Assembly (NCBI GenBank): GCA_947446925.1
Contig: CANFHU010000004.1
Span: forward strand, 1-64,000
From: Flavobacteriia bacterium
GTDB lineage: Bacteria > Bacteroidota > Bacteroidia > Flavobacteriales_D > Crocinitomicaceae
DNA length: 64,000 bases
Direction: 5' to 3'
Both the position numbers and the translations under genes were made by a program. Below, in pieces: positions 44,793 through 55,000 of this stretch. Positions within the stretch are counted from its first letter, which is position 1, and every line of letters starts with the position of its first letter. The notes under the pieces are model-generated. The model was not told the DNA's origin. It was given only the letters and a program-made list of their open reading frames with translations, and did no database searches.

Positions 44793-45215
44793 TTATTTTG
44801 TAGTGCCAAGGGCTACTAATGATGCCATTTTCATTTTTTTTACCATACTCGCTAAACCGTTTGATCGGGTAGGTGAGAGGTGTTCATGCAAGCCAATACG
44901 GTCGATGAAAAACAATTCGTTTTTAAGAATTTCTTCTGGCGTTTCATTGTCTAACACACGAATCAGTAAGCCAATAATTCCTTTCGTAATAATCGCGTCA
45001 GAATCTGCTTTGAAGTGCATGGTGCCTTCCCGAAATTCTGCATCTAACCAAACTTTCGACTGACATCCTTCAATGATGCGGTCTTCTGTTTTTTTATCGT
45101 CCGCTATTTTTGGTAAATCTTTTCCTAACTCGATGAGGTACTCGTATTTCTCCATCCAATCGTCATAGATCGCAAAGTCCTCAATGACCTCTTCTTGTTT
45201 TTCTTGTAGTGTCAT
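44793..45215 (-). CDS. sufE: Cysteine desulfuration protein SufE
   Basis: 140 residues. The active-site motif EDRIIEGCQSKVWLDAEF contains the sulfur-accepting Cys; the HLSPTRSNGLASMVKKM end is also typical. SufE takes persulfide sulfur from SufS and passes it to SufBCD. It lies 6 bp after sufS and 6 bp before the DUF59 gene. Confidence 0.95.
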   Translation of the reverse strand: MTLQEKQEEVIEDFAIYDDWMEKYEYLIELGKDLPKIADDKKTEDRIIEGCQSKVWLDAEFREGTMHFKADSDAIITKGIIGLLIRVLDNETPEEILKNELFFIDRIGLHEHLSPTRSNGLASMVKKMKMASLVALGTTK

Positions 45216-45221
45216 AGTGCG

Positions 45222-46457
45222 TTATTTAAGCATCGTAATGGCTTTTTCCAAAGCGCCGATAAAAGTGTCTATTTCTTGTTTGGTATTGTAAAATGCAAAC
45301 GATGCACGCACAGTCCCTGGAATACGATAAAAATCCATCAATGGTTGTGTGCAATGATGGCCCGTACGTACTGCAATACCTTGTTTATCCAACAAAGTAC
45401 CCAAATCAAACGGATGTATTCCATCGATAACAAACGATACAACACTTGTTTTCTTTTTAGATTCACCAACAATGTGTAAGCCCTCAAACGTTAACAATAA
45501 GTCATGCGCATAATCTGCTAATTCTAATTCATGACGTTCAATGTCTTCGATGTTAAATTGACTCAAATATTCAATGGCTTTCCCCAAACATATAGCACCT
45601 GCAATATGTGGTGTGCCGGCTTCAAATTTGAAAGGTAATTCGTTATACGTTGTTTTTTCGAATGTCACTTTCGCAATCATATCGCCACCACCTTGGTAGG
45701 GAGGCATTTTATTTAACAGTGCTTCTTTACCATATAATACGCCAATACCAGTTGGACCAAATACTTTATGTCCGGAGAATGCAAAGAAATCACAATCTAA
45801 TTCCTGTACATCAATCTTGGTATGTTGGATACTTTGTGCACCGTCGATGAGTACTTTTGCACCAACTGCATGCGCACTAACAATCATTTTTTTGATAGGG
45901 TTTATTGTTCCTAGCGTATTGGAAATATGGGTAACCGAAACTAATTTCGTTTTTGGAGAAAGTAATTTTTCATATTCCTCCAATAATAAATCTCCTTTTT
46001 TACTAATCGGAATTACTTTTAGTACACAGCCTACACGTGCACATAGCATTTGCCATGGCACAATGTTGGAATGGTGTTCCATATGAGAAATAATGATTTC
46101 ATCACCCGCTTGCAACAAAGCACCAAAAGAATTTGCTACGAGATTAATACTATCGGTAGTTCCTTTCGTGAATATGATTTCGTGTGTATGTTTTGCGTGA
46201 ATATAGTTAGCGATAGTTGCGCGTGCTGCCTCATATTCATTGGTCGCCTTTTGACTTAAATGATGGACACCTCGGTGAATATTCGCGTTGTTTTTGGTGT
46301 AATATAAATTGATTGCGTCAATAACCGATTGTGGTTTTTGAGAGGTCGCACCATTATCAAAATAAATCAAATTTTTCCCGTAAATGGTTTGACGTAATGC
46401 AGGAAAATCTTCTCTAACTTCTCTACTGGATAATTTTCTTTTAGGACGTGTTTCCAT
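45222..46457 (-). CDS. sufS: Cysteine desulfurase SufS
   Basis: 411 residues, PLP enzyme of the group II (SufS/CsdA) desulfurases. The PLP lysine is in FFAFSGHKVFGPTGIGVLYG and the catalytic Cys loop is RTGHHCTQPLMDFY. It releases sulfur from L-cysteine for Fe-S cluster assembly. It is preceded by tlyA (21 bp) and followed by sufE. Confidence 0.96.
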   Translation of the reverse strand: METRPKRKLSSREVREDFPALRQTIYGKNLIYFDNGATSQKPQSVIDAINLYYTKNNANIHRGVHHLSQKATNEYEAARATIANYIHAKHTHEIIFTKGTTDSINLVANSFGALLQAGDEIIISHMEHHSNIVPWQMLCARVGCVLKVIPISKKGDLLLEEYEKLLSPKTKLVSVTHISNTLGTINPIKKMIVSAHAVGAKVLIDGAQSIQHTKIDVQELDCDFFAFSGHKVFGPTGIGVLYGKEALLNKMPPYQGGGDMIAKVTFEKTTYNELPFKFEAGTPHIAGAICLGKAIEYLSQFNIEDIERHELELADYAHDLLLTFEGLHIVGESKKKTSVVSFVIDGIHPFDLGTLLDKQGIAVRTGHHCTQPLMDFYRIPGTVRASFAFYNTKQEIDTFIGALEKAITMLK

Positions 46458-46478
46458 TTGATGAAATGTTTGTTTAAG

Positions 46479-47213
46479 TTAGTTATTTTTTTTCAACCAC
46501 ATTAAAAATTCGCGATTACCATCTCCACCTAATAATGGGGATTCAATGCTCTCTTGAACGGTAAAATTACTACGTAACGCATACGTTTTTACCTGTTCTA
46601 ATATTTCAGGATATAGTTTTTGATTTTTTACAATTCCTTTTTTGGAAATGTTTTCTCTTCCTGCTTCAAATTGCGGTTTTACCAATGCAATAATATCGCC
46701 ACCCATAGTGATAAATGGGTGTAAGAAAGGAAATATTTTTTCAAGAGAAATAAAGGAAACATCAATTACGATGATTCCTACTTGTTCCGGAATATGGCGT
46801 AAGGTTAATTCACGCGCATGGGTTTGTTGTAAATCGATAACCTTTGGGTTGGATTTAATACGTTCGTGTAATTGGTTTGTGCCAACATCCACACAATATA
46901 CTTTGGCAATATTTTTACTTAATAATACCTCCGTAAATCCGCCTGTTGAAGCGCCAAGGTCCATGGCTGTTTTTCCTGCTACTGGAATATCCCAAGTTTC
47001 TAACGCTTTTAATAATTTTAAAGCACCGCGAGATACCCATGGCAATTCTTCTTCAATCAGTTCTATAACTGCTGTTTCAGCGATTTTTTTTCCAGGTTTA
47101 TTGATTAATTTCCCATCGACTTTTACACCAACTTCTTCAATCATTTTTTCTGCTCGAACGCGAGTAGAAATTAAACCTCTGTTTACTAGTATTTTATCTA
47201 ATCGCTCTTCCAT
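46479..47213 (-). CDS. tlyA: TlyA family rRNA 2'-O-methyltransferase
   Basis: 244 residues. An S4 RNA-binding domain (RLDKILVNRGLISTRVRAEKMIEE) is followed by an FtsJ-type Rossmann methyltransferase (AMDLGASTGGFTEVLL; later GDIIALVKPQFEAGRENISK). TlyA methylates ribose in 16S/23S rRNA; the older name hemolysin is misleading. It sits 7 bp after sufD and 21 bp before sufS, inside the suf operon, unusual company for an rRNA modification enzyme. Confidence 0.93.
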   Translation of the reverse strand: MEERLDKILVNRGLISTRVRAEKMIEEVGVKVDGKLINKPGKKIAETAVIELIEEELPWVSRGALKLLKALETWDIPVAGKTAMDLGASTGGFTEVLLSKNIAKVYCVDVGTNQLHERIKSNPKVIDLQQTHARELTLRHIPEQVGIIVIDVSFISLEKIFPFLHPFITMGGDIIALVKPQFEAGRENISKKGIVKNQKLYPEILEQVKTYALRSNFTVQESIESPLLGGDGNREFLMWLKKNN

Positions 47214-47220
47214 GCAGCGT

Positions 47221-48498
47221 TTACCCTTTATTTACACCTAATTTATTGTTTACAAGTGTTGTCACTTTTTCTTTTACTGCTTCAGAAGTAAATTTATCGA
47301 GTACGTCACCTATAAAACCATGTAAAAGTAAGCTTTTTGCAGATTTTTCTGAAATTCCGCGTGCACGTAAATAGAAAATCGCTTCTTCGTCTATCTGACC
47401 AGTGGTAGAACCATGCGAACATTTCACATCATCCGCATAAATCTCTAATTCTGGTTTGGAGTTCATGGAAGCATTATCACTCAACAATACGTTTGCATTG
47501 GATTGAAATGCGTTAATTTTTTGAGCGTCTTGGCGAACATATACTTTCCCATTAAACACACCCGTCGACGCATCATCCAATACGCCTTTGTATAATTCAT
47601 TCGAAATACAATGTGCTACTTTATGGTCTACGGTAGTATGGTTGTCAACTACTTGTTTGCCATTTAATAAATACGTTCCAAAAAGATTTGTCTCCGCATT
47701 TTCACCGATAACCTGCACATTTACATTGTTGCGTACAATGGATCCGGAAAAGGTAGAGGTGGTTAAGGTAAATGTAGAGTCACGTTCTTGGATTACTTGT
47801 TCTGTACCGATGTGAAAGTCTTCCGCTCCTTCCGCTTGAATTTTGTCTACAAACAATTTTGCATTTTGTTCCAGATGAATTTCACTGATGGTGTTTGTAA
47901 AGTTTTGGGAAGAATTTTCTCCATAATAACTAAACGTAATATGTGCTTGTGTATTTTCAAGTGCATGGATGATATTACGCGTACTAGCGATGTTATTCGA
48001 ACCAGTTGTCAAATGAATAATTTGAATACTTTGCTTAGCGGCAACATTTTTAGAGATGCTAATCGCAACACCATCTGTCGCATAATACGTATTGATTGCA
48101 TTAAAAATTTCACCTTCCACAGCAATGTTTTTGGTAGAATTTTCAGCAATCCATTCTGAAGAAACTTGACTTAATGGACTTACTTGCAGTCCTGTTTCTG
48201 GATTGATTTCGGATAAAGTTTCGGAGTAAAATCCATTAACAAATACCAAAACAGATCCCGTTAATCCTTCTATTTTATAATTTTCGATAGACGTTATTTC
48301 AGAAGAAGTTTGTATCGCAAAATGAGCGTTTGCAATACGTGCCGTACGCGTGTATTTCCATGCTTCTGTACGTGTAGTTGGAAACACATTTTGAGAAAGG
48401 GTTGCAAATGCAAGTGCCCTTTGTGTTTCTGGAATTACTAATTTAACTCCTTCCAATGCAATACGTTCGTGAAATTTAGTGATTTGATCCATGTTCAA
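47221..48498 (-). CDS. sufD: Fe-S cluster assembly protein SufD
   Basis: 425 residues with the SufB/SufD beta-helix core (QVVDNHTTVDHKVAHCISNE, then YKGVLDDASTGVFNGKVYVRQDAQKINAFQSNANVLLSDNASMNSKPELEIYADDVKCSHGSTTGQIDEEAIFYLRARGI). The conserved CSHGSTTG loop near the C-terminus is intact. It is part of the SufBCD scaffold. The start could also be the Met two codons later. Between it and sufC lies a 16-bp tandem repeat. Confidence 0.95.
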   Translation of the reverse strand: MNMDQITKFHERIALEGVKLVIPETQRALAFATLSQNVFPTTRTEAWKYTRTARIANAHFAIQTSSEITSIENYKIEGLTGSVLVFVNGFYSETLSEINPETGLQVSPLSQVSSEWIAENSTKNIAVEGEIFNAINTYYATDGVAISISKNVAAKQSIQIIHLTTGSNNIASTRNIIHALENTQAHITFSYYGENSSQNFTNTISEIHLEQNAKLFVDKIQAEGAEDFHIGTEQVIQERDSTFTLTTSTFSGSIVRNNVNVQVIGENAETNLFGTYLLNGKQVVDNHTTVDHKVAHCISNELYKGVLDDASTGVFNGKVYVRQDAQKINAFQSNANVLLSDNASMNSKPELEIYADDVKCSHGSTTGQIDEEAIFYLRARGISEKSAKSLLLHGFIGDVLDKFTSEAVKEKVTTLVNNKLGVNKG

Positions 48499-48532
48499 AT
48501 TCGATGTAAATTCAATTATTCATTTTTAATAT

Positions 48533-48605
48533 CCTCGCAGCCTGAGGCTCTCGAAAGCTGAGGTTCCCGTAGGTTGAGGCTCTCGAAACCTGAGGTTCTC
48601 GAAGC
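48533..48605. repeat. 16-bp tandem repeat between sufD and sufC
   Basis: About four and a half units of CTGAGGCTCTCGAAAG and variants (TTCCCGTAGG, CTCTCGAAAC, TTCTCGAAGC), with a 16-bp period, running into the sufC stop codon. No coding capacity. Confidence 0.7.
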
Positions 48606-49358
48606 CTAGTCAGCAAATTCAGCTTTAATCCAATCGTAACCTTTTTCTTCTAATTCTAAAGCCAATTCTTTTGGACCTGTCTTAACAATTCTTCCATTGT
48701 ATAGTACGTGTACAAAGTCAGGAACGATATAATCCAACAAACGTTGGTAGTGGGTAATAACGATGGTTGCATTTTCTTTCGTTTTCAAGGTGTTTACCCC
48801 ATTTGCCACGATACGTAATGCGTCGATATCCAAACCTGAATCGGTCTCATCTAAGATGGATAATTTTGGTTGTAACATCGCCATTTGAAAGATTTCGTTA
48901 CGTTTTTTTTCACCTCCTGAAAAACCTTCGTTTACGGAACGCGATGCTAATTTTGCGTCTAATTCCACAATTTTAGATTTCTCACGAACCAATTGCATGA
49001 AGTCTTTTGCGGAAATTTGTTCTTCTCCTTTGTACTCGCGAATTTCATTTAAGGCAGTTCGCAAAAAGTTAATGTTTGAAACACCAGGGATTTCTACAGG
49101 ATATTGGAAAGCTAAGAACAAACCTTCACGTGCACGATCTTCGGTAGATAGTTCCAATAAATCTTTACCGTCAAAATCTACAGATCCTGCTGTAATTTCA
49201 TATTCTTCACGACCAGCAAGCACAGATGCCAAAGTACTCTTTCCAGCACCGTTAGGACCCATAATTGCATGTACTTCACCAGCTTTAACTTCTAAATTTA
49301 ATCCTTTTAGAATTTCTTTTCCTTCGATGGAAGCGTGTAAATCGTTTATTTTTATCAT
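48606..49358 (-). CDS. sufC: Fe-S cluster assembly ATPase SufC
   Basis: 250 residues, ABC-type ATPase: Walker A GPNGAGKSTLASVL, signature SGGEKKRNEIF, Walker B LSILDETDSGLD, and the H-loop ITHYQRLLDYI. It drives SufBCD conformational change during cluster assembly. The gene is separated from sufB by 655 bp that contain a four-helix-bundle gene and an AT-rich tandem repeat. Confidence 0.96.
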   Translation of the reverse strand: MIKINDLHASIEGKEILKGLNLEVKAGEVHAIMGPNGAGKSTLASVLAGREEYEITAGSVDFDGKDLLELSTEDRAREGLFLAFQYPVEIPGVSNINFLRTALNEIREYKGEEQISAKDFMQLVREKSKIVELDAKLASRSVNEGFSGGEKKRNEIFQMAMLQPKLSILDETDSGLDIDALRIVANGVNTLKTKENATIVITHYQRLLDYIVPDFVHVLYNGRIVKTGPKELALELEEKGYDWIKAEFAD

Positions 49359-49384
49359 TTTTAATAGATTAAAAAATTTTCAGA

Positions 49385-49798
49385 TTACAAATTGACAGAT
49401 TGAATTTGTAATTTATTATTCTTTTCGTTTAATTTATAATTTCTTAAATATTTACTAAAACCTGAAAGTTGTTTGCTTGTCGATAAGCATTTTTCATTCA
49501 GGATATCGAATTCGATGTTTGATATATAGTTTAAGTTTGAAGCAATTCGAAGTTGCGTTCTTAATTCGCCACAAGAACCTTTAGAAATAGCAAGAAAATA
49601 GAGAAATTGATTTATTCCATCTCTTTCATACCCTTCAGAAATATTAGATGGAATTGAAATAGCTGATCTTCTAATTTGGTCTTTTAGTGCGAAATCTTTA
49701 GAGAAAAGTTCTTTATTCGTTAAATTATATACTTCCGTACATAATTCCATAGCAATTTTCCAAACTTCTAATTCTTCAAAATTCTTTATAGTCGCCAT
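49385..49798 (-). CDS. Four-helix bundle protein (S23 ribosomal protein/IVP family) inside the suf operon
   Basis: 137 residues. The start IKNFEELEVWKIAMELCTEVYNLT, followed by LKDQIRRSAISIPSNISEGYER and LYFLAISKGSCGELRTQLRIA, is the hallmark of the S23/intervening-sequence-encoded four-helix-bundle family. These genes are common mobile-looking inserts in Bacteroidota and in rRNA spacers; their role is not known. It interrupts sufB and sufC and lies next to a long tandem repeat, so it is probably an insertion. Confidence 0.88.
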   Translation of the reverse strand: MATIKNFEELEVWKIAMELCTEVYNLTNKELFSKDFALKDQIRRSAISIPSNISEGYERDGINQFLYFLAISKGSCGELRTQLRIASNLNYISNIEFDILNEKCLSTSKQLSGFSKYLRNYKLNEKNNKLQIQSVNL

Positions 49799-49805
49799 TT
49801 AATAA

Positions 49806-50010
49806 TCAATTAATTCTAAATTCTTCAATCTCCCAATCTATAATCTGCAATTTACTAATTTGCAATCTACTAATCTGCCAATCTTATAATCTGTAATCTG
49901 CAATCTACTAATCTGCAATCTACTAATTTGCAATCTACTAATTTGCAATCTTATAATCTGCAAATCTGTAATCTACTAATCTGTAATCTGCAAATCTGCA
50001 ATCTGCCAAT
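49806..50010. repeat. Low-complexity tandem repeat before sufB's 3' end
   Basis: About 200 bp of imperfect 7-10-bp units (AATCTGC, AATCTACT, AATTTGC, AATCTTAT). No ORF and no equal-length spacers. It lies between sufB and the S23-type gene. Confidence 0.8.
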
Positions 50011-50013
50011 CCA

Positions 50014-51465
50014 TCATCCTACCGACCCCTCCAAACTTATCGCCAACAATTTCTGCGCTTCCACAGCAAATTCCATCGGCAATTGGTTTAATACTTCCTT
50101 GCAATAACCATTAACAATCAAACTAATCGCTTTTTCTTCACTTATTCCACGTTGTAAACAATAGAATATTTGATCTTCTCCAATTTTGGAAGTGGTAGCT
50201 TCGTGTTCAATTTTAGCACTGCTATTTTTACACTCGATGTATGGGAAGGTATGTGCACCACACGTATCTCCCATTAATAAGGAGTCACATTGTGAAAAAT
50301 TACGCGCGTTTTGCGCACTCTTATGTATTTGAACAAGACCTCTATACGAGTTGTGCGACTTTCCTGCAGAAATTCCTTTAGAAATAATCGTACTCTTCGT
50401 GTTTTTTCCAAGGTGAATCATCTTAGTTCCAGTATCCGCTTGTTGGAAGTTATTCGTTACTGCTACGGAGTAGAATTCACCAATTGAATGATCACCTTTT
50501 AAAATGCAGGATGGATATTTCCAAGTTACTGCAGAACCAGTTTCCACTTGTGTCCATGAAATTTTAGCATTTTTCTCACAAATTCCACGTTTAGTCACAA
50601 AATTAAAAATCCCTCCTTTACCATCTTTGTCTCCTGGATACCAGTTTTGTACGGTGGAGTATTTGATCTCAGCATCCTCCAAAGCGATTAATTCTACAAC
50701 TGCGGCATGTAATTGATTTTCATCGCGTTGTGGAGCGGTACAACCTTCTAAGTAAGAAACGTAAGCTCCTTGATCTGCAATTACTAGTGTACGCTCAAAT
50801 TGTCCAGTTCCCCCTTCGTTGATTCGGAAGTAGGTAGACAATTCCATCGGACAACGAACTCCTTTTGGAATATAACAAAATGAACCATCCGTAAATACGG
50901 CGCCGTTTAGTGCTGCATAAAAATTATCGGTGTGCGGAACAACCGTTCCCATGTATTTTTTAACCAATTCCGGATGCTCTTTTACAGCATCGGAAAAAGA
51001 ACAAAAAATAATGCCTAATTCGCTTAGTTTTTCTTTGAAAGAGGTTGCAACAGAAACAGAGTCCATCACAAAGTCAACTGCCATGTTAGTGCCTGTCAAA
51101 CGTTGTTGTTCGTCCATCGAAATCCCCAATTTTTTCATGGTTTCTTTCATTTCTGGCTCTACATCGTCCCAACTTTCGTATTTCTTTTTCTGTTTCGGTG
51201 CAGAATAATAGATAATATCTTGAAAGTTTGGTTTTTCGTAAGTAACGTGTGCCCATTCTGGTTCAGTCATCGCTTGCCATGCCTTGAAAGCATTCAAACG
51301 ATATTCTAACAACCAAGATGGCTCTTCTTTCTTCGCAGAAATAAAACGAATAATATCTTCATTCAGACCTTTCGGTGCTTGATCGGACTCAATATTGGTA
51401 ACAAAACCAAATTTATATTCTTGATTTTCTAAATCTTTTGCTAATTGATCTTCGGTATAACTCAT
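50014..51465 (-). CDS. sufB: Fe-S cluster assembly protein SufB
   Basis: 483 residues from the ATG at 51465 ([20 protein letters not shown]). This start is preferred over an in-frame ATG at 51537, which would overlap sufA. SufB motifs: [63 protein letters not shown], and [42 protein letters not shown]. It is the scaffold subunit that holds the nascent cluster. It starts 10 bp after sufA. Confidence 0.96.
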   Translation of the reverse strand: MSYTEDQLAKDLENQEYKFGFVTNIESDQAPKGLNEDIIRFISAKKEEPSWLLEYRLNAFKAWQAMTEPEWAHVTYEKPNFQDIIYYSAPKQKKKYESWDDVEPEMKETMKKLGISMDEQQRLTGTNMAVDFVMDSVSVATSFKEKLSELGIIFCSFSDAVKEHPELVKKYMGTVVPHTDNFYAALNGAVFTDGSFCYIPKGVRCPMELSTYFRINEGGTGQFERTLVIADQGAYVSYLEGCTAPQRDENQLHAAVVELIALEDAEIKYSTVQNWYPGDKDGKGGIFNFVTKRGICEKNAKISWTQVETGSAVTWKYPSCILKGDHSIGEFYSVAVTNNFQQADTGTKMIHLGKNTKSTIISKGISAGKSHNSYRGLVQIHKSAQNARNFSQCDSLLMGDTCGAHTFPYIECKNSSAKIEHEATTSKIGEDQIFYCLQRGISEEKAISLIVNGYCKEVLNQLPMEFAVEAQKLLAISLEGSVG

Positions 51466-51475
51466 ACTAGTTTTG

Positions 51476-51799
51476 TTAGATAGAAAAACTTTCCCCACAT
51501 CCACAAGTTCTTCCTGCGTTCGGATTTTCAAAGACAAATCCCTTTCCGTTCAAACCTCCTGAAAAATCAAGGGTTGTACCAATTAAATAGAGAAAACTTT
51601 TCTTATCTACAACCACCTTCATGCCATTGTCTTCAAAGATTTTATCATCTTCTTTATCCTCGTTGTCAAATTTTAACTGGTACATCAAACCAGAGCAACC
51701 ACCACCTTCAACGCCAACACGGATAAAATACCCCTCTTTGTTTTCGTCTTCCATTAATCTAATGGCTTGTTTTTTAGCGTTATCTGTTATTTTAATCAT
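51476..51799 (-). CDS. sufA: A-type Fe-S carrier (SufA/IscA/HesB family)
   Basis: 107 residues with the three conserved cysteines of A-type carriers: [14 protein letters not shown] and the C-terminal [12 protein letters not shown]. It is the first gene of the suf operon, with a promoter about 63 bp upstream, and delivers clusters made by SufBCD. It could equally be named an IscA/ErpA homolog. Confidence 0.92.
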   Translation of the reverse strand: MIKITDNAKKQAIRLMEDENKEGYFIRVGVEGGGCSGLMYQLKFDNEDKEDDKIFEDNGMKVVVDKKSFLYLIGTTLDFSGGLNGKGFVFENPNAGRTCGCGESFSI

Positions 51800-51861
51800 A
51801 GGAATGAATCTTAAAAATTGTGTTATTTAGATTAATTATAAATAAAATAATTTTTCGGTAC

Positions 51862-51892
51862 AAAATTACCCTTTTTGTGGTATTGAACCAAT
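51862..51892 (-). promoter_or_regulatory. suf operon promoter
   Basis: On the minus strand TTG (51892-51890), a 20-bp spacer, then TAATTTTG (51869-51862), a full match to the Bacteroidota consensus, 63 bp upstream of the sufA start. Confidence 0.65.
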
Positions 51893-52016
51893 AAAAATTT
51901 CGTTTATAATTTATTTTTTTTTCAATTAATTCTGCACTAGCCACTTTCAACTTTTTCATCTGTCGTTTTAGGCAACCTTTTACCGATTTTAACGTAATAA
52001 TTTTAATTATTTATGT

Positions 52017-52024
52017 TATTTTTG
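52017..52024 (+). promoter_or_regulatory. Possible -7 element of the giant adhesin gene
   Basis: TATTTTTG fits TAnnTTTG and lies 54 bp before the ATG, but no TTG is found at the right distance upstream, so this is weak. Confidence 0.3.
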
Positions 52025-52077
52025 GAGGTTGTACAAGAATCGACCAGATAACTACATCGAGATAAAAATTAGTAACA

Positions 52078-55000
52078 ATGATACACGCATACCATACGTG
52101 GAGTAATAAGAGTTTAAATTATCTTGCTAAGATTGTGTTAGCAATGTTTTGTTTGTTTAGCTCTTTTTCGTATTCGCAAAATATAGTAGTAGAAACACTG
52201 AATACATTAAGTGGAGATCCATTTCCATATAATAATATGTGTCCAAATATTGGACGTTCATTAGGTGTTAAATTTAAAAATACGGGTGGTAGTGCGATTT
52301 TAAACAAAACAGTTACAATTACTGTTTTAGTGACAGCTCCAGATAATACGACACAAACATTTAGTCAAAACTGGAGCGGAATATCAATTGCAACTAATAC
52401 TGGAATAACAAAAACTTTTACGGCTACTGTTGATATGCATTTACAAGGAATGTATGATTTTGCAATGGTAGCAACGTATGCTGGAGATGTTCCTCCTGGT
52501 GGAGATGGTTACGATTTACATGAACAAGTTTTTGTTGTTGGGAATGTGATTGGCTTAACTTCTTCCCTTGCTACAACTTCTCAAAATATTTGTAAAAATA
52601 GTGCCTTAGATACCATATTTTATGATGTTTCTTATAATGGTACGGATGCTACGGCAACTGGTTTGCCTGCTGGTGTAACTTATTCTTTTAATTATCCAAC
52701 GCTTAAAATATTTGGGAAACCTACAACTACAGTTGGTTCTCCATATGCTTATGCGGTTACTGCTACAGGATCTTGTCCTACAAAAGATGATTCCACTTTA
52801 GTAGGTACTGTCACCGTGAAGGATCTTCCAGTGGTTGCTTATCTTGGTAACGATACTATCTGTGAAGGATTTGCCTCATCGGTATCCCCAAATTCATTGG
52901 GTACTTGGACAAGTTCTTCACCAACTATTGCTTCTATCACAAATACAGGGGCAATTACTGGTTTATCTGCGGGGAAAACATTACTTACATATACCAAAAC
53001 AGCAACTGGTTGTCATGATACTTTACGCAAATTCACCGTTAACCCATTGCCAATTGTGAATGCTATTACTGGTACGACTAACATTTGTATTGGAACAACC
53101 ACGCAACTCGCGAATACTACTGTTGGAGGTACTTGGAGTAGTAGTTCTACAAATATTGCTACAGTTAACCCTAGCACAGGTCTTGTTTCAGGTATTAGTG
53201 ATGGGTTTACAGAAATAGATTATACAGTTGTTAGTCTTGGTTGTACGACGGTTGTTAGTACTATCGTAACTGTAAATGCATTACCTGCAGTAAGCACAAC
53301 TTCTGGTATAAAACATGTTTGTGTCGGTATGAAGACTAAATTAACAAACTCAACAGCAATTGGTGTTGGGGTTTGGTCTATTGCTTCACCAGCTGTTGCT
53401 TCAATTAACAATGGTTTGGTAACAGGTGTTGCGGCAGGGAAAACATTGGTGAGTTATACAGTTACGGATATAAATGGTTGTATTAGTTCAGATACTACTA
53501 CTATTAGAGTATATGCATTCCCAACTGTTGCACCTATCACGGGTATAAAAACAATTTGTGAAGATGTTACTACACAATTAGCTGACGCTACTCCTACTGG
53601 TGTATGGTCAAGTTTAAATACAGGAGTTGCAACAATAAACTCACTTGGTTTAGTTACTCCTGTTTCTGCTGGACAAAGTATAATTAAATATGTTGTTACA
53701 ACCAATGGATGTGCTACTACTGTAAAAGATACTTTAACCGTTAATGCTTTACCAATTGTGGACCCAATTGCTGGTTCAACAAATGTCTGTGTTGGTGCTA
53801 CAAGCCAGTTAACTAATACTACACCTGGTGGTGTATGGTCAAGTTTCACTACTGCTGTTGCAACTATAAATAGTACAGGATTAGTTTCTGGATTAACGCC
53901 AGGTACAACACTAATTGATTATACAGTAACAATTTTAGGGTGTACTTCTAAAAGTTCTGAAACGGTTAGTACTTTTTCCATGCCAAGTGTTAATCCAATT
54001 ACTGGAAATACTACCGTGTGTGCGGAGGCAACTAGTCAATTATCAAATACAACTTTAGGTGGTGTCTGGACGAGTGGAACTCCAGCGAATGCTACTATTT
54101 CTGCAAATGGATTGGTTACAGGTATAAAAGCAGGTACTAGTTTGATTACGTACGCGGTAACTGTAAACGGTTGTACAACGATTAGTAACGCTACTGTTTC
54201 AGTAACCGCCCTTCCTGTTGTACCAGCGATCACTGGAAGTGCCTCTGTCTGTGAAGCAGCTACTACTAAGTTTACAAATACTACTGCGGGAGGCACTTGG
54301 TCAAGCGATACTCCTAGTGTAGCAACAATCGATCCTACCACTGGTACTATAACAGGTGTAAGTGCCGGTACAGCAAGTATCAGTTACCTAGTAACTCAAG
54401 TAGGATGTTCCAAAACGGTTACCAAAACAATAACCGTGAATCCATTGCCAATTGTAGCAAGTATAACGGGAACGAAACAAGCATGTATTGGTCTTACAAC
54501 TCCACTTACAAATGCAACTGCTACTGGTGTTTGGTCAAGTGGAAGTACGAGTGTAGCAACAATATCAGGAACAGGTTTAGTTACTGGTAAAACTGCTGGT
54601 TCGAGTTTAATTAGTTACACAGTTACGGATGTAAATGGGTGTGTTAATACAGATACGACAACAATCCAAATTTACGCATTCCCAGTTGTTGCTGCTATTA
54701 GTGGAACTACAACACTTTGTGAATTAGCGTCTACCCAACTAGCTAATACAACTGCAAATGGTGTTTGGTCAAGTGGAACAACAAGTGTTGCAACGATAGA
54801 TGTAAATGGGCTAGTAACAGCAATCAAGGCTGGAACTAGTAGTATTAGTTATGTTGTTACAACAAACAACTGTGCAACAACGGTGAACAGTACAATTACG
54901 GTGAATGCATTGCCAATTGTAGTTCCAATAACCGGTTCAACAAATGTTTGTGTTGGAGCAACCAGCCAATTAACTAATACTACACCTGGAGGAGTTTGGA

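Noticed and set aside
49806-50010. CRISPR-like array near sufB
   Set aside because: Units are 7-10 bp with no spacers; it is a degenerate tandem repeat.
51466-51537. Upstream start for sufB at 51537
   Set aside because: It would overlap sufA by 62 bp, and the extra residues do not resemble SufB; MSYTEDQ at 51465 does.
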